Assembly: GCF_016901815.1 (NCBI RefSeq)
Contig: NZ_JACSNR010000002.1
Location: forward strand, 124,001 to 188,000
Origin: Hydrogenoanaerobacterium saccharovorans
GTDB lineage: Bacteria > Bacillota > Clostridia > Oscillospirales > Ruminococcaceae
Direction of reading: 5' to 3'
Length of the DNA: 64,000 nucleotides
Shown piece by piece: positions 1 to 11,587 of this stretch (positions are counted from its first letter, which is position 1; each line of letters opens with the position of its first letter). The notes under the pieces were generated by a model. It was given only the letters and a program-made list of their open reading frames with translations, was not told the origin of the DNA and did no database searches. The position numbers and the translations under genes are program-made.

Positions 1-2969
<2,969 letters not shown>

Positions 2970-2982
2970 GGAGGGCTCTGCC

Positions 2983-3255
2983 ATGAAAGCCGACCGTGAC
3001 AAGGTAGTCCCTCTCATCAAAACCGCCCGGGGACAGCTGGACGGAATCCTCAAGATGATCGATGAGGACCGGTACTGCATTGACATCTCCAATCAGGTGC
3101 TGGCAGTGATCTCGATCCTCGGCAAGGCCAACAAGGAGATCATCCGGGCCCATCTGGCTGGATGCGTCAAGGATTCCCTCACCGGCGGCACTCCCGAGGA
3201 AGTGGAAACCAAGCTGGATGAAGTCATGTCCGTTCTGGATAAGATGTCCCGCTGA
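2983..3255 (+). CDS. csoR: CsoR-family copper-sensing transcriptional repressor
   Basis: Ninety-residue all-helical metal-sensing repressor that releases DNA on binding Cu(I). The ligands C32, H57 and C61 have the same spacing as the Cys-His-Cys set of characterised CsoR proteins, so copper is the likely inducer. The frame is open from 2962, but ATG 2983 is preferred because GAGGAGG at 2968-2974, spanning the copA stop codon, gives ideal spacing and couples translation to copA. It probably represses this copper operon, although it sits at the distal end rather than in front of copA. Confidence 0.93.
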   Translation: MKADRDKVVPLIKTARGQLDGILKMIDEDRYCIDISNQVLAVISILGKANKEIIRAHLAGCVKDSLTGGTPEEVETKLDEVMSVLDKMSR

Positions 3256-3271
3256 CCACCCCGATTCAGAC

Positions 3272-3325
3272 AACAAAAGCCGAACGGCTCACCGGGTATT
3301 TCCGATGAGCCGTCCGGCTTTTGTT
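3272..3325. terminator. Bidirectional intrinsic terminator between csoR and the EF-G-like gene
   Basis: Long inverted repeat with A-rich and T-rich ends: AACAAAAGCCG pairs with CGGCTTTTGTT around an inner GGCTCA/TGAGCC stem. It serves the two convergent genes. Confidence 0.9.
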
Positions 3326-3364
3326 ATTCAAAGGGGGAATTTCTTTCCTTTCGGGAAAACACAA

Positions 3365-5431
3365 TTATTCAGCCTGCTTGCCAGCTTCGGCAATGACCTT
3401 TTCCTCCAGCTGCTTGGGAAGCAGTTCATACCGGGCAAAGTCCAGTGTGAAGCTGCCGCGGCCCTGGGTAATCGAACGCAGCACGGTGGTGAAGTCGCCC
3501 ATTTCGCTCATGGGCACATCACTTTCGATGGTGGTCAGGCCCTTGCCGGCGGGCTCCATGCCCAGCACACGGCCACGGCGCTTGTTGAGATCGCCCATGA
3601 TGTCGCCGGTGTAGCTGTCCGGAACAGTGACCTTCAGGTTGCCGATGGGCTCCAGGATTGCCGGAGATGCCTGCGGCAGCGCAGTCTTATAAGCGATTGA
3701 AGCAGCGGTCTTGAACGCCATTTCAGACGAGTCTACCGGGTGGTAGGAACCGTCCACCAGAGTGGCCTTGAGGCCTACAACGGGATAGCCGGCCAGTACG
3801 CCCTTCTGAACGCACTCCTGCAGACCCTTTTCAACAGCCGGGAAGTAGTTCTTGGGCACAGCGCCGCCGAACACATTCTCTTCAAAGACCAGAGTCTCGC
3901 TGTCGCAGGGCTCGAATTCGATCCATACATCGCCGAACTGACCATGTCCGCCCGACTGCTTCTTGTGGCGTCCCTGTACCTTGACCTTCTTCTGGATGGT
4001 CTCACGGTAGGGTACCTTGGCCTTTTCCAGACTGATCTCCACACCGAACTTGTTCGCCAGCTTGGATACGATCACATCCAGGTGCTGGTCGCCCAGGCCG
4101 GTGAGTACCTGCTGCCGGGTTTCCTTGTTCTGCTCAAAGCGGATAGTGGGATCTTCTTCCATCAGGCGCTGCATGCTCTGGGCTACCTTGCCCTCATCTG
4201 CCTTGTTCTTGGCTACCACAGCCATGGACAGGGTGGGCTTCGGGAATACCAGTTCCGCGAACTTTACCTTGTAGGCGGGATCGCAGAGGGTATCGCCGGT
4301 TACAGCTTCGGGGAGCTTGGTGATGGCGCCGATGTCACCGGCGGAGATCACAGTGGTCTCCTCCTGCTTCTTGCCGCGGGTGTGCAGCATCTTGCCCAGC
4401 CGCTCCACATTGCCGGTGCGCATATTATAGAGTTCGGTATCGGCAGTGATCTTGCCGGATACAACCTTGACATAGGAGAGCTTGCCCACAAACGGGTCAG
4501 CTACGGTCTTGAATACCAGAACTGCCAGGGGCGCTTCATCGGTGCAGGGAACATCCACCGGATCACCGGCTTCGTTTTCAGCAACCAGACCGGCGCTCTC
4601 ATAGGCGGACGGCAGGTGGTCCACCATAGCGTCCAGCAGCATATCGATGCCGTCCATGGTCACAGCCGAGCCGCAGAATACCGGCGCAATGGAACCGCTC
4701 TTCACACCCTGATGGATGCCGTGCAGGATCTCGTCCCGGGTAAACTGTTCGCCCGAGAAGAACTTCTCAAAGAGGCCTTCATCGGTTTCAGCAATCGCTT
4801 CGGACATCGCTGCGATCAGGCCTTCCAGACGGTGACCGGTATCGGGCATTTCAGCCTCAGCGATCACGCCGTTTTCATAGCGGTAAGCCTTGTTGTCGAT
4901 CAGGTTGATGTAGCAGTCCACCTTGCCGTCCTTCATGAACGGAACTACCAGCGGGCAGACACTCGGGCCGAATTCGGATTTGAGCTGTTCGAGCACCTTA
5001 TAGAAATCCGCATGGTCCATATCCATCTGAGTGACAAAGAACATCTTGGCACGGCCCAGACGGTCTGCCAGTTCGTAGGCCTTTTCGGTGCCCACTTCCA
5101 CGCCGTCCCGGGCAGATACAGTGATCAGTGCGCTTTCGGCTGCGATCATGCCTTCGTACATACCGCCCTCAAAGTCAAAGAGTCCGGGGGTGTCGATGAG
5201 ATTGATCTTGGTACTGCCCCATGCAAACGGTGCCACGGTGGAAGATACCGATACCTTGCGCTTGATCTCCTCCGGGTCAAAGTCGCAGACAGTATTGCCG
5301 TCCGCTACCTTGCCGAGCCGGTCGGAATAGCCGGTCTTGTAAAGCAGAGCCTCAGCCAGTGTGGTCTTACCACTGGAACTGTGGCCCGCCAGCGCAACAT
5401 TCCTTATTTTACCTGCCAGATATTGTTTCAT
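3365..5431 (-). CDS. Elongation factor G-like GTPase (EF-G type II / FusA2-like)
   Basis: Translational GTPase of 688 residues. The P-loop is present as GHSSSGKT, followed by DTPG and TQMD (the NKxD-equivalent position). The domain order is that of EF-G, ending with the usual C-terminal domains (VPKNYFPAVEKGL, LEPIGNLKVTVPDSYTGDIMGDLNKRRGRVLGME). The substituted P-loop and the G4 motif mark it as the EF-G-like paralogue found in Clostridia and Thermotoga rather than canonical FusA. ATG 5431 is chosen over 5452 because AAAGGGG lies just upstream of it. Its role in ribosome function is not fixed by the sequence. It has its own promoter at 5556-5584. Confidence 0.9.
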   Translation of the reverse strand: MKQYLAGKIRNVALAGHSSSGKTTLAEALLYKTGYSDRLGKVADGNTVCDFDPEEIKRKVSVSSTVAPFAWGSTKINLIDTPGLFDFEGGMYEGMIAAESALITVSARDGVEVGTEKAYELADRLGRAKMFFVTQMDMDHADFYKVLEQLKSEFGPSVCPLVVPFMKDGKVDCYINLIDNKAYRYENGVIAEAEMPDTGHRLEGLIAAMSEAIAETDEGLFEKFFSGEQFTRDEILHGIHQGVKSGSIAPVFCGSAVTMDGIDMLLDAMVDHLPSAYESAGLVAENEAGDPVDVPCTDEAPLAVLVFKTVADPFVGKLSYVKVVSGKITADTELYNMRTGNVERLGKMLHTRGKKQEETTVISAGDIGAITKLPEAVTGDTLCDPAYKVKFAELVFPKPTLSMAVVAKNKADEGKVAQSMQRLMEEDPTIRFEQNKETRQQVLTGLGDQHLDVIVSKLANKFGVEISLEKAKVPYRETIQKKVKVQGRHKKQSGGHGQFGDVWIEFEPCDSETLVFEENVFGGAVPKNYFPAVEKGLQECVQKGVLAGYPVVGLKATLVDGSYHPVDSSEMAFKTAASIAYKTALPQASPAILEPIGNLKVTVPDSYTGDIMGDLNKRRGRVLGMEPAGKGLTTIESDVPMSEMGDFTTVLRSITQGRGSFTLDFARYELLPKQLEEKVIAEAGKQAE

Positions 5432-5555
5432 GGCGTCATCGCCCCTTTCCATTTTTTATTAAAAGAGCCCGCCTGCAGTCCATCGGGGACTGTTTCGGCC
5501 TGGTATTCGTCAAATTAAATAAGTTGCGAACTTCTCTTTCAATAATTATAGTTTT

Positions 5556-5584
5556 ATTATACAATCCCGGCGAAGCAAGTACAA
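5556..5584 (-). promoter_or_regulatory. Sigma-A promoter for the EF-G-like gene
   Basis: Reading leftwards, TTGTAC and TATAAT are separated by 17 bases. The transcript would have a leader of roughly 120 bases. Confidence 0.7.
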
Positions 5585-5595
5585 GAGAGGAAGCG

Positions 5596-5638
5596 CAAAA
5601 AAATACACCACCCATATACAATTTACGGGTGGTGTATT
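5596..5638 (-). terminator. Intrinsic terminator of the 5658-8633 gene
   Basis: Perfect 12-bp stem AATACACCACCC/GGGTGGTGTATT (5602-5613 and 5627-5638), followed on the minus strand by seven T residues. Confidence 0.9.
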
Positions 5639-5657
5639 GTGCATTCTGCTTGTTTTA

Positions 5658-8633
5658 TCAGTAGCGCCGCAGGTTGGGCAGCAGCATGGTGATGAGTCCC
5701 CAGAACAGCTGGTAGGCAATGAGCAGAGTAAAGCTCAGAGTACCGAAGCCATTGCCGTTACTGTTGGTGAAGGCCAGCAGGCAGACCGCAAAGTAACCCA
5801 GTGTCATACCCACGCCCTGGAGGATCACACCCAGCAGGATGGAGGTCTTGGCGGTGATGATGCCGCTCAGGGTGCGCACCTTGGAAGCCAGCGAACCATT
5901 GTAGACGATCTCGGCTCTCGCGCGGTCCTTGTGGGCCATCAGGCGGTCACACTGACCATGGAGCTTGTAGGGCACGATCTCCACCATATCCTCCGGGAAG
6001 TCGAAGAGTTCCGAAATCTTCTGGGGGGTGATGTTGGAATCGGTGGTGTAGACCGAGATACCGATATCCCGATCCACCAGCACGCCCAGCTCGTCCACAA
6101 TATCCGGATCAGCGGCATAGCTCAGCACAAAGATGGCGGTGAGCTCGCCGGAATTTGCCAGGTAGAGTACTTCCCGTCCGTCCTTGACGAACTTCTTTTC
6201 ATAGTCCTTGGACGGGATCTCGATGTTGTGGTTCATCATCAGTTCCCGGTTGCCGATCAGCACCCGTTTGCCGTCCACCCAGGCGGAGATACCCATGGAG
6301 TCCTCATAGACGATGCTGTCCGCCTTCTTGAGGATCTTCTCATTGCCGCCGATCATCTGGGTAAAGATGTAGCTGAGCACACAGTCGCTCTTGCAGACAA
6401 TGCTGGCGGCATCCACCATGGCCTCATCAATGCGCTTCTGATCGAAGGTCTTGATGCCGTGGAGGGTGATGGACTGAGGCCCGAACAGCTCGCTGTCCCG
6501 GATGACAAAGCAGTTGATGTCATCAAACCGGTCCAGGGCAGTATAACCCGCTACCATCGAACCATCCTGGGAGAGCGCCTTGTTCATGCGGCGCAGGGGA
6601 AGGTTGCCGACAATGGTGCTGGTGAGAGGCGCACTGAGCAGGGTCGCCGCCGAAAAGACGGTGAGTGCCAGGAAGGGGTCCCCGTAGATGACCATCACAA
6701 TGATGGAGCAGACCAGATCCGCCACCAGGAAGATGGGGGTGGTGATGCGGGACACATTCTCGCCGAAGTCCTCGGTGAAGGAGAGGTGCATGAAGTTGGT
6801 GAGGAAGTCAGCCGGCTGGCTGTATCCCACCACCGGCTGCTCCAGATCCAGGTTCTGGGTGAGTTCCCGGGCGAGGTTGCGGTCATTGATGATATTGAAG
6901 GCATGGCGCTGGTAGCCGCCTTCCGCCAGCAGACGGAAGTTCTGGTCCACCCGGTTGATCATGAAGAGTTTGCCGATGAGGTTGAAGATCAGCACCAGGA
7001 TCACCACGGCGAAGTAGTAACCCACATTGTCACTGGTGACCTGATCCGGGAAGACGATCAGCACAATGCCCTGGATCACCGCCGCCAGAGCAGCCACAGC
7101 CACCGGGCCGTCGCCGCTGGGACGGAGGGTAAAGAGCGCCTTGAGGCCGCCCAGGATAGTGGAGATATTGAGCAGCACTGCCAGCACCAGCACACCGAGG
7201 TTGACGCCCATAAAGACGCGCATATTCTTCTCGGGGAGCATGAAGGTGAGCAGCGGCAGATTGATATTCTTGAGGGATACGGTGAGGTAGCACATCAGGG
7301 CAAACAGCACCACCGAAAGCCCCAGCCGGATCATCAGGCCCTTCTTGGTCTTGCGGATGCGGGCATAGACCTTGTTGGCGTCCTTGGGAGTATTGAAGTC
7401 GTCCACCTCATCGGTGAGGTCGTCCAGCTCCTCCTCCACCACCGGTTCGCCCTTCTCCTCCTTCTGACGGCGGCGGCGGTCCCGGCGTTCGGTTTCCGCC
7501 TTGGAGTTGCCCTGCTCGTCCATGGAGTAGAGGTCGATATTCATCTGGGTGGCGGTGTAGTCGTCCGGCACCGGAGGTTCCTCCTCTCCGGAGACCTCCT
7601 TCTGGATGGCGGCGATGTCCTGCCGGCGCTCGGCCTTGGCTGCATCAAAATTCCGGGTGAAGGACTGGGTGCGGCCCCGTCCGAAGTTCTTGAGGATATC
7701 CTCCCGGCTGGTGATGATGGTCTCACCCGATACACCCTGGGGTGCGGCAGGCGCTGCCGCCGGTGCGGAGGATTCTTCCTCCTCCAGGTCGGCAAACCGG
7801 CTGCGCCGGGGAGTGTTGTCGCTGATGCGGTCCCGGAGAATGCTCAGATCATCGTCCGGCTCGCGGCTGCGCTCGGGTTCCCGGGTGCGCTCCGGCTCCG
7901 CCTTGCGGGGCGGCTCCTCATACTCGTCCCGACGGCGGCGGGGCGGTTCCTTGTACCGCTCGGTACGGGCTGCCGGCATCTCGTCTTCGGCCTCCCCACG
8001 GAACCGGAATCCGCTCCGGGGTTCTTCGTCCCGGCGGGATTCCCGGCGCTCGGGCGGATAGTCCTCATACTCCCGGCGGGGCTCCGGACGGCGGCGGGGA
8101 CGGTCGTCATAGTCATCGTAGTCATCATAGTCCCGGCTCCGGGCAGGACGGGCCGCGTAACGGTCGTCGTACCGGTCATCGTCATACCGGTCCTCCCGGC
8201 GGCGTGCCGGACGGCGGGGCTCCTCATAGTCCTCGTCATACCGGCTGTCGTACCGGCGGGATTCCCGGCGCTCTGCCGGATAGTCCTCATACTCCCGGCG
8301 GGGCTCCGGACGGCGGCGGGGACGGTCATCATAGTCATCGTAATCGTCATAGTCCCGGCTCCGGGCAGGACGGGCCGCATAGCGGTCCTCATACCGGTCG
8401 TCCTCATAACGGCTCTCCCGACGGCGGCGGGGCGGCTCCTCATAGTCGTCCACCGACCGGCTCCGGGTATAGCGGGTCTCATAGGAAGCCTCGTCCGGCT
8501 CCTGGTCATAACGGCTGTAAACCGGCGCTTCGTCCTCGTCCTGCGCCCGCCGTGAGGAGATCATACTGCCTGACCCGCTCTTCTTGCGCTTGATCTCCTC
8601 GAGAATATCATCGACATTGTATCGGTCTGCCAT
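5658..8633 (-). CDS. Membrane protein resembling a catalytically dead P-type ATPase, with long disordered N-terminus
   Basis: Protein of 991 residues. About 390 N-terminal residues are low-complexity, rich in Arg, Asp, Glu and Tyr, with a duplicated 74-residue block. The rest follows a P-type ATPase plan: about eight membrane segments (near 435, 474, 510, 540, 630, 660, 930 and 965), an actuator-like loop between the second pair, and a large cytoplasmic loop containing a recognisable nucleotide-domain signature (VDGKRVLIGNREL near 790). The catalytic motifs are altered: DKTGT is replaced by RDSELFG (D713), TGD by TTD near 864, and GDGINDAP by YNGSLASKV near 909. It is therefore predicted not to pump. 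It starts 30 bases after rlmB with AGGAGGATAGACA before the ATG, so the two are co-transcribed. Function unknown; a scaffold or sensor role is inference. Confidence 0.8.
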   Translation of the reverse strand: MADRYNVDDILEEIKRKKSGSGSMISSRRAQDEDEAPVYSRYDQEPDEASYETRYTRSRSVDDYEEPPRRRRESRYEDDRYEDRYAARPARSRDYDDYDDYDDRPRRRPEPRREYEDYPAERRESRRYDSRYDEDYEEPRRPARRREDRYDDDRYDDRYAARPARSRDYDDYDDYDDRPRRRPEPRREYEDYPPERRESRRDEEPRSGFRFRGEAEDEMPAARTERYKEPPRRRRDEYEEPPRKAEPERTREPERSREPDDDLSILRDRISDNTPRRSRFADLEEEESSAPAAAPAAPQGVSGETIITSREDILKNFGRGRTQSFTRNFDAAKAERRQDIAAIQKEVSGEEEPPVPDDYTATQMNIDLYSMDEQGNSKAETERRDRRRRQKEEKGEPVVEEELDDLTDEVDDFNTPKDANKVYARIRKTKKGLMIRLGLSVVLFALMCYLTVSLKNINLPLLTFMLPEKNMRVFMGVNLGVLVLAVLLNISTILGGLKALFTLRPSGDGPVAVAALAAVIQGIVLIVFPDQVTSDNVGYYFAVVILVLIFNLIGKLFMINRVDQNFRLLAEGGYQRHAFNIINDRNLARELTQNLDLEQPVVGYSQPADFLTNFMHLSFTEDFGENVSRITTPIFLVADLVCSIIVMVIYGDPFLALTVFSAATLLSAPLTSTIVGNLPLRRMNKALSQDGSMVAGYTALDRFDDINCFVIRDSELFGPQSITLHGIKTFDQKRIDEAMVDAASIVCKSDCVLSYIFTQMIGGNEKILKKADSIVYEDSMGISAWVDGKRVLIGNRELMMNHNIEIPSKDYEKKFVKDGREVLYLANSGELTAIFVLSYAADPDIVDELGVLVDRDIGISVYTTDSNITPQKISELFDFPEDMVEIVPYKLHGQCDRLMAHKDRARAEIVYNGSLASKVRTLSGIITAKTSILLGVILQGVGMTLGYFAVCLLAFTNSNGNGFGTLSFTLLIAYQLFWGLITMLLPNLRRY
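8031..8405 (-). repeat. Two copies of a ~150-bp repeat, 222-bp period, in the charged N-terminal region
   Basis: The block encoding RYAARPARSRDYDDYDDYDD, RPRRRPEPRREYEDYP and ERRESRR occurs twice, at about 8031-8183 and 8253-8405, with only a few base differences. It is an in-frame duplication within the disordered tail. Confidence 0.85.
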
Positions 8634-8663
8634 TGTCTATCCTCCTGCCGCAGCAAAATTTCC

Positions 8664-9521
8664 TTATCTGGCCTTGATACCTGCCCGCTGCCGGGCGATC
8701 TCATACATCACAATTCCCGCTGCCACCGAAGCATTCAGCGAGTTGATCTCTCCATACATGGGAAGAGAGGCGATAAAATCACACTTATCGGTGAGCAGAC
8801 GGCTCATGCCCTTGCCCTCCGAACCGACAATCAGCGCCACCGGACCGGTGTAATCGATCTCACACCAGCACTGGCCCTCCATATCGGTGCCGTAGACCCA
8901 CACGCCGTCCTTTTTGAGCTGATCCACTGTGGCAGCCAGGTTGGATACCCGCACCACCGGCAGATGCTCCACCGCGCCGGCAGAGGTCTTTGCCACAGTC
9001 ACGGTGAGGCCCACACTGCCCCGCTTGGGGATAATCACGCCATGGGCGCCGGCGATCTCGGCAGTCCGGATAATGGCGCCGAGGTTGTGGGGATCGGTGA
9101 TCTCATCGGCAATGATGACGAACAGCGGCTGATCCCCGGCTTTCTTATAGATGTCCTCCATGGTGGAGTAGTTGGCGGCGCCGGTGACAGCGATCACACC
9201 CTGATGGTTCTGGTGTCCGCACATGTTGTCCAGCTTGGCGGGGCTGGTCTCCTTGACCGGAATGCCCTGTTCCTTTGCCATGGCAAGGATCTTCACAATG
9301 CTGCCCTGGGTTTCGCCGCCGGTGACCAGGATGCTCTCCACAGCCCGACCGCTCTTGAGCAGCTCAATGACTCCATTGCGGCCAATGACAATATCCTCCC
9401 GCTGCATACCCCGGGCAGATTCTTCCTCCTGGGGACGGGACTGGGGCCGCGCGGGGCGGCGGGACGCTTCCGGACGGGTCTTGTCACGACCAGCCGGGCG
9501 ATAATTTCGATTGTTTTTCAT
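8664..9521 (-). CDS. rlmB: TrmH/RlmB-family 23S rRNA (guanosine-2'-O-) methyltransferase
   Basis: SpoU-family enzyme transferring methyl from S-adenosylmethionine to a ribose 2'-OH of rRNA. The three SpoU motifs are visible: DPHNLGAIIRTAEIAGAHGVII, ALIVGSEGKGMSRL and INSLNASVAAGIVMYEI. The fold begins near residue 50 with a substrate-binding domain (IVIGRNGVIELLKSG); the first 45 residues are a basic, probably disordered extension. ATG 9521 is preferred over an upstream TTG at 9536 because GGAG lies 9 bases before it. It is the first gene of an operon with the ATPase-like membrane protein. Confidence 0.92.
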   Translation of the reverse strand: MKNNRNYRPAGRDKTRPEASRRPARPQSRPQEEESARGMQREDIVIGRNGVIELLKSGRAVESILVTGGETQGSIVKILAMAKEQGIPVKETSPAKLDNMCGHQNHQGVIAVTGAANYSTMEDIYKKAGDQPLFVIIADEITDPHNLGAIIRTAEIAGAHGVIIPKRGSVGLTVTVAKTSAGAVEHLPVVRVSNLAATVDQLKKDGVWVYGTDMEGQCWCEIDYTGPVALIVGSEGKGMSRLLTDKCDFIASLPMYGEINSLNASVAAGIVMYEIARQRAGIKAR

Positions 9522-9665
9522 ACTCTCTCGCTCCAATGAGCCGTCCGTCCAGTCCGGAGTCCTGTGTCCCGGGGCGGCGGCGCTTTTCGATATACATATT
9601 TATCTTAACACATTTTCTGACGATTGACACTATAAATCTTCATCTTTTATAGCCTCTCCAAACAA

Positions 9666-9700
9666 AAACCACCCGCAGATCCATGATCCACAGGTGGTTT
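9666..9700 (-). terminator. Terminator of the small membrane-protein gene at 9754
   Basis: AACCACC/GGTGGTT hairpin followed on the minus strand by a run of T residues. Confidence 0.7.
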
Positions 9701-9753
9701 AATCAAAATTTGAGAGATTCTGGAAATGGTGAGCAGTCCCGAGCCGGACCGCC

Positions 9754-10038
9754 TCAGAGCAGTACCAGCGCCGCTGCCAGCAGCAGCAGCCCTGCCGCCG
9801 CCCCGGCCCGGAACAGCAGCTTTCTGAGCCCGACCCGCTCCTTGAGCAGGGTGGCGGACGGCGCGGCTGTCCGGGTGCGGCCCATCTCCTCACTGGCGGC
9901 ACGCAGGTACTGTTCCGCCTGTTCGTCGATCTCCTTGGGCGCCCAGTCCCCCTGGCGTACAAACAGGATCGCACGCTCAAAATAGCGGCTGTCCGGGTCC
10001 CGCACTTCGATGATCTTCCGATTGACTCCCTTGAGCAT
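9754..10038 (-). CDS. Small tail-anchored membrane protein, unknown function
   Basis: Ninety-four residues. The N-terminal half is soluble (KIIEVRDPDSRYFERAILFVRQGD, then an acidic helix), and the C-terminus is a single hydrophobic segment (about residues 74-94) ending the protein, so a tail anchor is likely. The start ATG at 10038 follows an AAAGAGGGG-type ribosome binding site. Similar small proteins occur in Oscillospirales, but no function is known to me. Confidence 0.7.
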   Translation of the reverse strand: MLKGVNRKIIEVRDPDSRYFERAILFVRQGDWAPKEIDEQAEQYLRAASEEMGRTRTAAPSATLLKERVGLRKLLFRAGAAAGLLLLAAALVLL

Positions 10039-10220
10039 CTTTTTCCCCTCTTTCCCCTTTTTCCGGTTTCATGTCATTTCGCTGATAGTATCACCGGTCC
10101 GGCGGCGCTTTATGCGCTGTCTGCGCATTTTTCACAACGGATTCCCGGGGTCTGGCGCAGTGTAAAGAAATTTTGCTTTACAGATAGCCCCGGAGATATT
10201 ACTGCTTGTATAAGCCGGGA

Positions 10221-10283
10221 TTTCCACAGTTTCAACTGGTGCTTCCACAAGCCGTGTTGAAAACTCAGTTGAAAGTGTGGAAA
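10221..10283. repeat. Long imperfect inverted repeat in a gene-free gap
   Basis: Eighteen-base arms (10221-10238 and 10266-10283) match with one mismatch around a 27-base loop. The arms begin and end with TTTCCACA/GTGGAAA, and the loop contains a further TTCCACA. There is no T-tract, and the nearby genes point away, so it is not an obvious terminator. The whole gap 10039-10737 contains no gene; besides this it holds the palindromic repeats below. Confidence 0.75.
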
Positions 10284-10486
10284 ACTCCCATGGAATCGTG
10301 AACGAATTGAAAACAAAACATCTGTTCCCTGTTAAAAACCCGGATTTTGCCAGTTTCTGGTCTGTAATCCGACGGTCACATGGCTACAATCCGTATTTTA
10401 CACAGACGGGCCAAGGGTATGGCATTTTGCCGAACCCCTCCCCCTCCGACCCATTCCGGCACGCTTTTCAAGGCGGGGATTTAATG

Positions 10487-10690
10487 GTATAATAGCCGCA
10501 AAGCGGCTATTATACTTAATTTTACGGCCGGACGATCCGCAGGCTTTGCCCGCTCCCGTCCCAATGGCCAATTATACCATTTCGCTGGCGCTTCATGGTA
10601 TAATAGCCGCAAAGCGACTATGATACTTTTTTGTGCCGGACGATCCACAGGCTTTGCCCGCTCCCGTCCTGTTGGCCTATTATACTTTTC
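10487..10690. repeat. Two tandem copies (111-bp spacing) of a repeat headed by a TATAAT palindrome
   Basis: Copy 1 starts with a perfect 13-bp palindrome GTATAATAGCCGC-AAA-GCGGCTATTATAC (10487-10515). Copy 2 starts at 10598 with the same palindrome carrying two changes (10598-10626). Each is followed by a similar tail containing GCCGGACGATCC, CAGGCTTTGCCCGCTCCCGTC and a terminal TTATAC. The palindrome puts a TATAAT-like box on each strand. The same palindrome recurs at 51614-51648. Confidence 0.85.
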
Positions 10691-10737
10691 CCACCCCTTT
10701 GAAAAACCCAGCGCCGGAACCGGCAGGAGGACAAGCT

Positions 10738-11562
10738 ATGACACAATATACCGCCCGGCTCACCGGTGCCGTTCCCTTCAATCTTCAGGAGACCTTCGAA
10801 TGCGGGCAGTGCTTCCGCTGGCTGCCCGGTGATGACGGCAGCTATACCGGCGTGGTAGGGCGGAATGTCATCACCCTGCGGACAGACGGCGATGACCTTC
10901 TGGTTGCCGGCCTGGATCAGGCTGAAGCTGAACAGCGGCTGATCCCCTATCTGGCACTGGATGAGGACTATGCCGCCATCCAGGAACAGTTCCGCAGAAA
11001 CACGCAGCTGGCCCAGGCTGTTGACTATGCCCGGGGCATCCGGGTGCTGCGCCAGGACCGCTGGGAGGCGCTCTGCTCCTTCATCATCAGCCAGAACAAC
11101 AACATCAAGCGCATCCGGGGCATTGTGGAAACCCTCTGCAATACCTGGGGAGAACCGCTGCCCGGCGGGCGCAGTTCCTTCCCCGGACCGGAGGTGCTGG
11201 CGTCCCTCACCGAGGAGGATCTCCAGCCGCTGCGCAGCGGATTCCGGGCCAAGTATATCCTGGATGCCGCCCGTAAAACCGCCTCAGGCGAAGTGGACCT
11301 GGACCATGTGGCCTCCCTGCCCACCGAGGAAGCGGCTGCCGAGCTCTGCCGCATCCGGGGGGTGGGCATCAAGGTGGCCCACTGTGCGCTGCTCTACGGG
11401 TTCCACCGCATCGAATGCCTGCCGGTGGATGTGTGGATGAAGCGGGTGATGTCCACCATGTATCCCCAGGGACTCCCGGAGGAACTGCTGCCCTATGCGG
11501 GCATTGCCCAGCAGTATCTGTTCCACTATTCCCGCAGCCATCCGGAGCTGTTTGAAGCCTGA
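10738..11562 (+). CDS. ogg: 8-oxoguanine DNA glycosylase (OGG1-type, HhH-GPD)
   Basis: Bifunctional base-excision repair enzyme of 274 residues that removes 8-oxoguanine. The N-terminal OGG domain (FNLQETFECGQCFRW) is followed by a helix-hairpin-helix region with catalytic lysine K212 in GVGIKVAHC and the conserved aspartate D231 in LPVDVWMKR. ATG 10738 has AGGAGG 8 bases upstream; the 35 extra in-frame upstream codons read through the repeat and are rejected. An ArsR regulator follows after 25 bases. Confidence 0.93.
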   Translation: MTQYTARLTGAVPFNLQETFECGQCFRWLPGDDGSYTGVVGRNVITLRTDGDDLLVAGLDQAEAEQRLIPYLALDEDYAAIQEQFRRNTQLAQAVDYARGIRVLRQDRWEALCSFIISQNNNIKRIRGIVETLCNTWGEPLPGGRSSFPGPEVLASLTEEDLQPLRSGFRAKYILDAARKTASGEVDLDHVASLPTEEAAAELCRIRGVGIKVAHCALLYGFHRIECLPVDVWMKRVMSTMYPQGLPEELLPYAGIAQQYLFHYSRSHPELFEA

Positions 11563-11587
11563 CTCTCTTATATAGAAAGGAACTGCC

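Noticed and set aside
3740-5518. Long plus-strand frame of 592 codons
   Set aside because: It mirrors the EF-G-like gene in the antisense direction and has no ribosome binding site or protein-like motifs; long antisense frames are common at this GC content.
7841-8509. CRISPR-like repetitive stretch
   Set aside because: The repeats are in-frame coding duplications with a 222-bp period inside a gene, not short direct repeats with unique spacers. No CRISPR array or cas gene was seen anywhere in the window.
5637-8555. Plus-strand frame of 972 codons
   Set aside because: It is antisense to the ATPase-like membrane protein; its apparent repeats (such as IVIVIV and PAPGRTG runs) come from the charged repeat on the other strand.
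10221-10283. Replication-origin DnaA-box cluster
   Set aside because: The TTTCCACA units miss the consensus TTATCCACA, and there is no dnaA or dnaN nearby.
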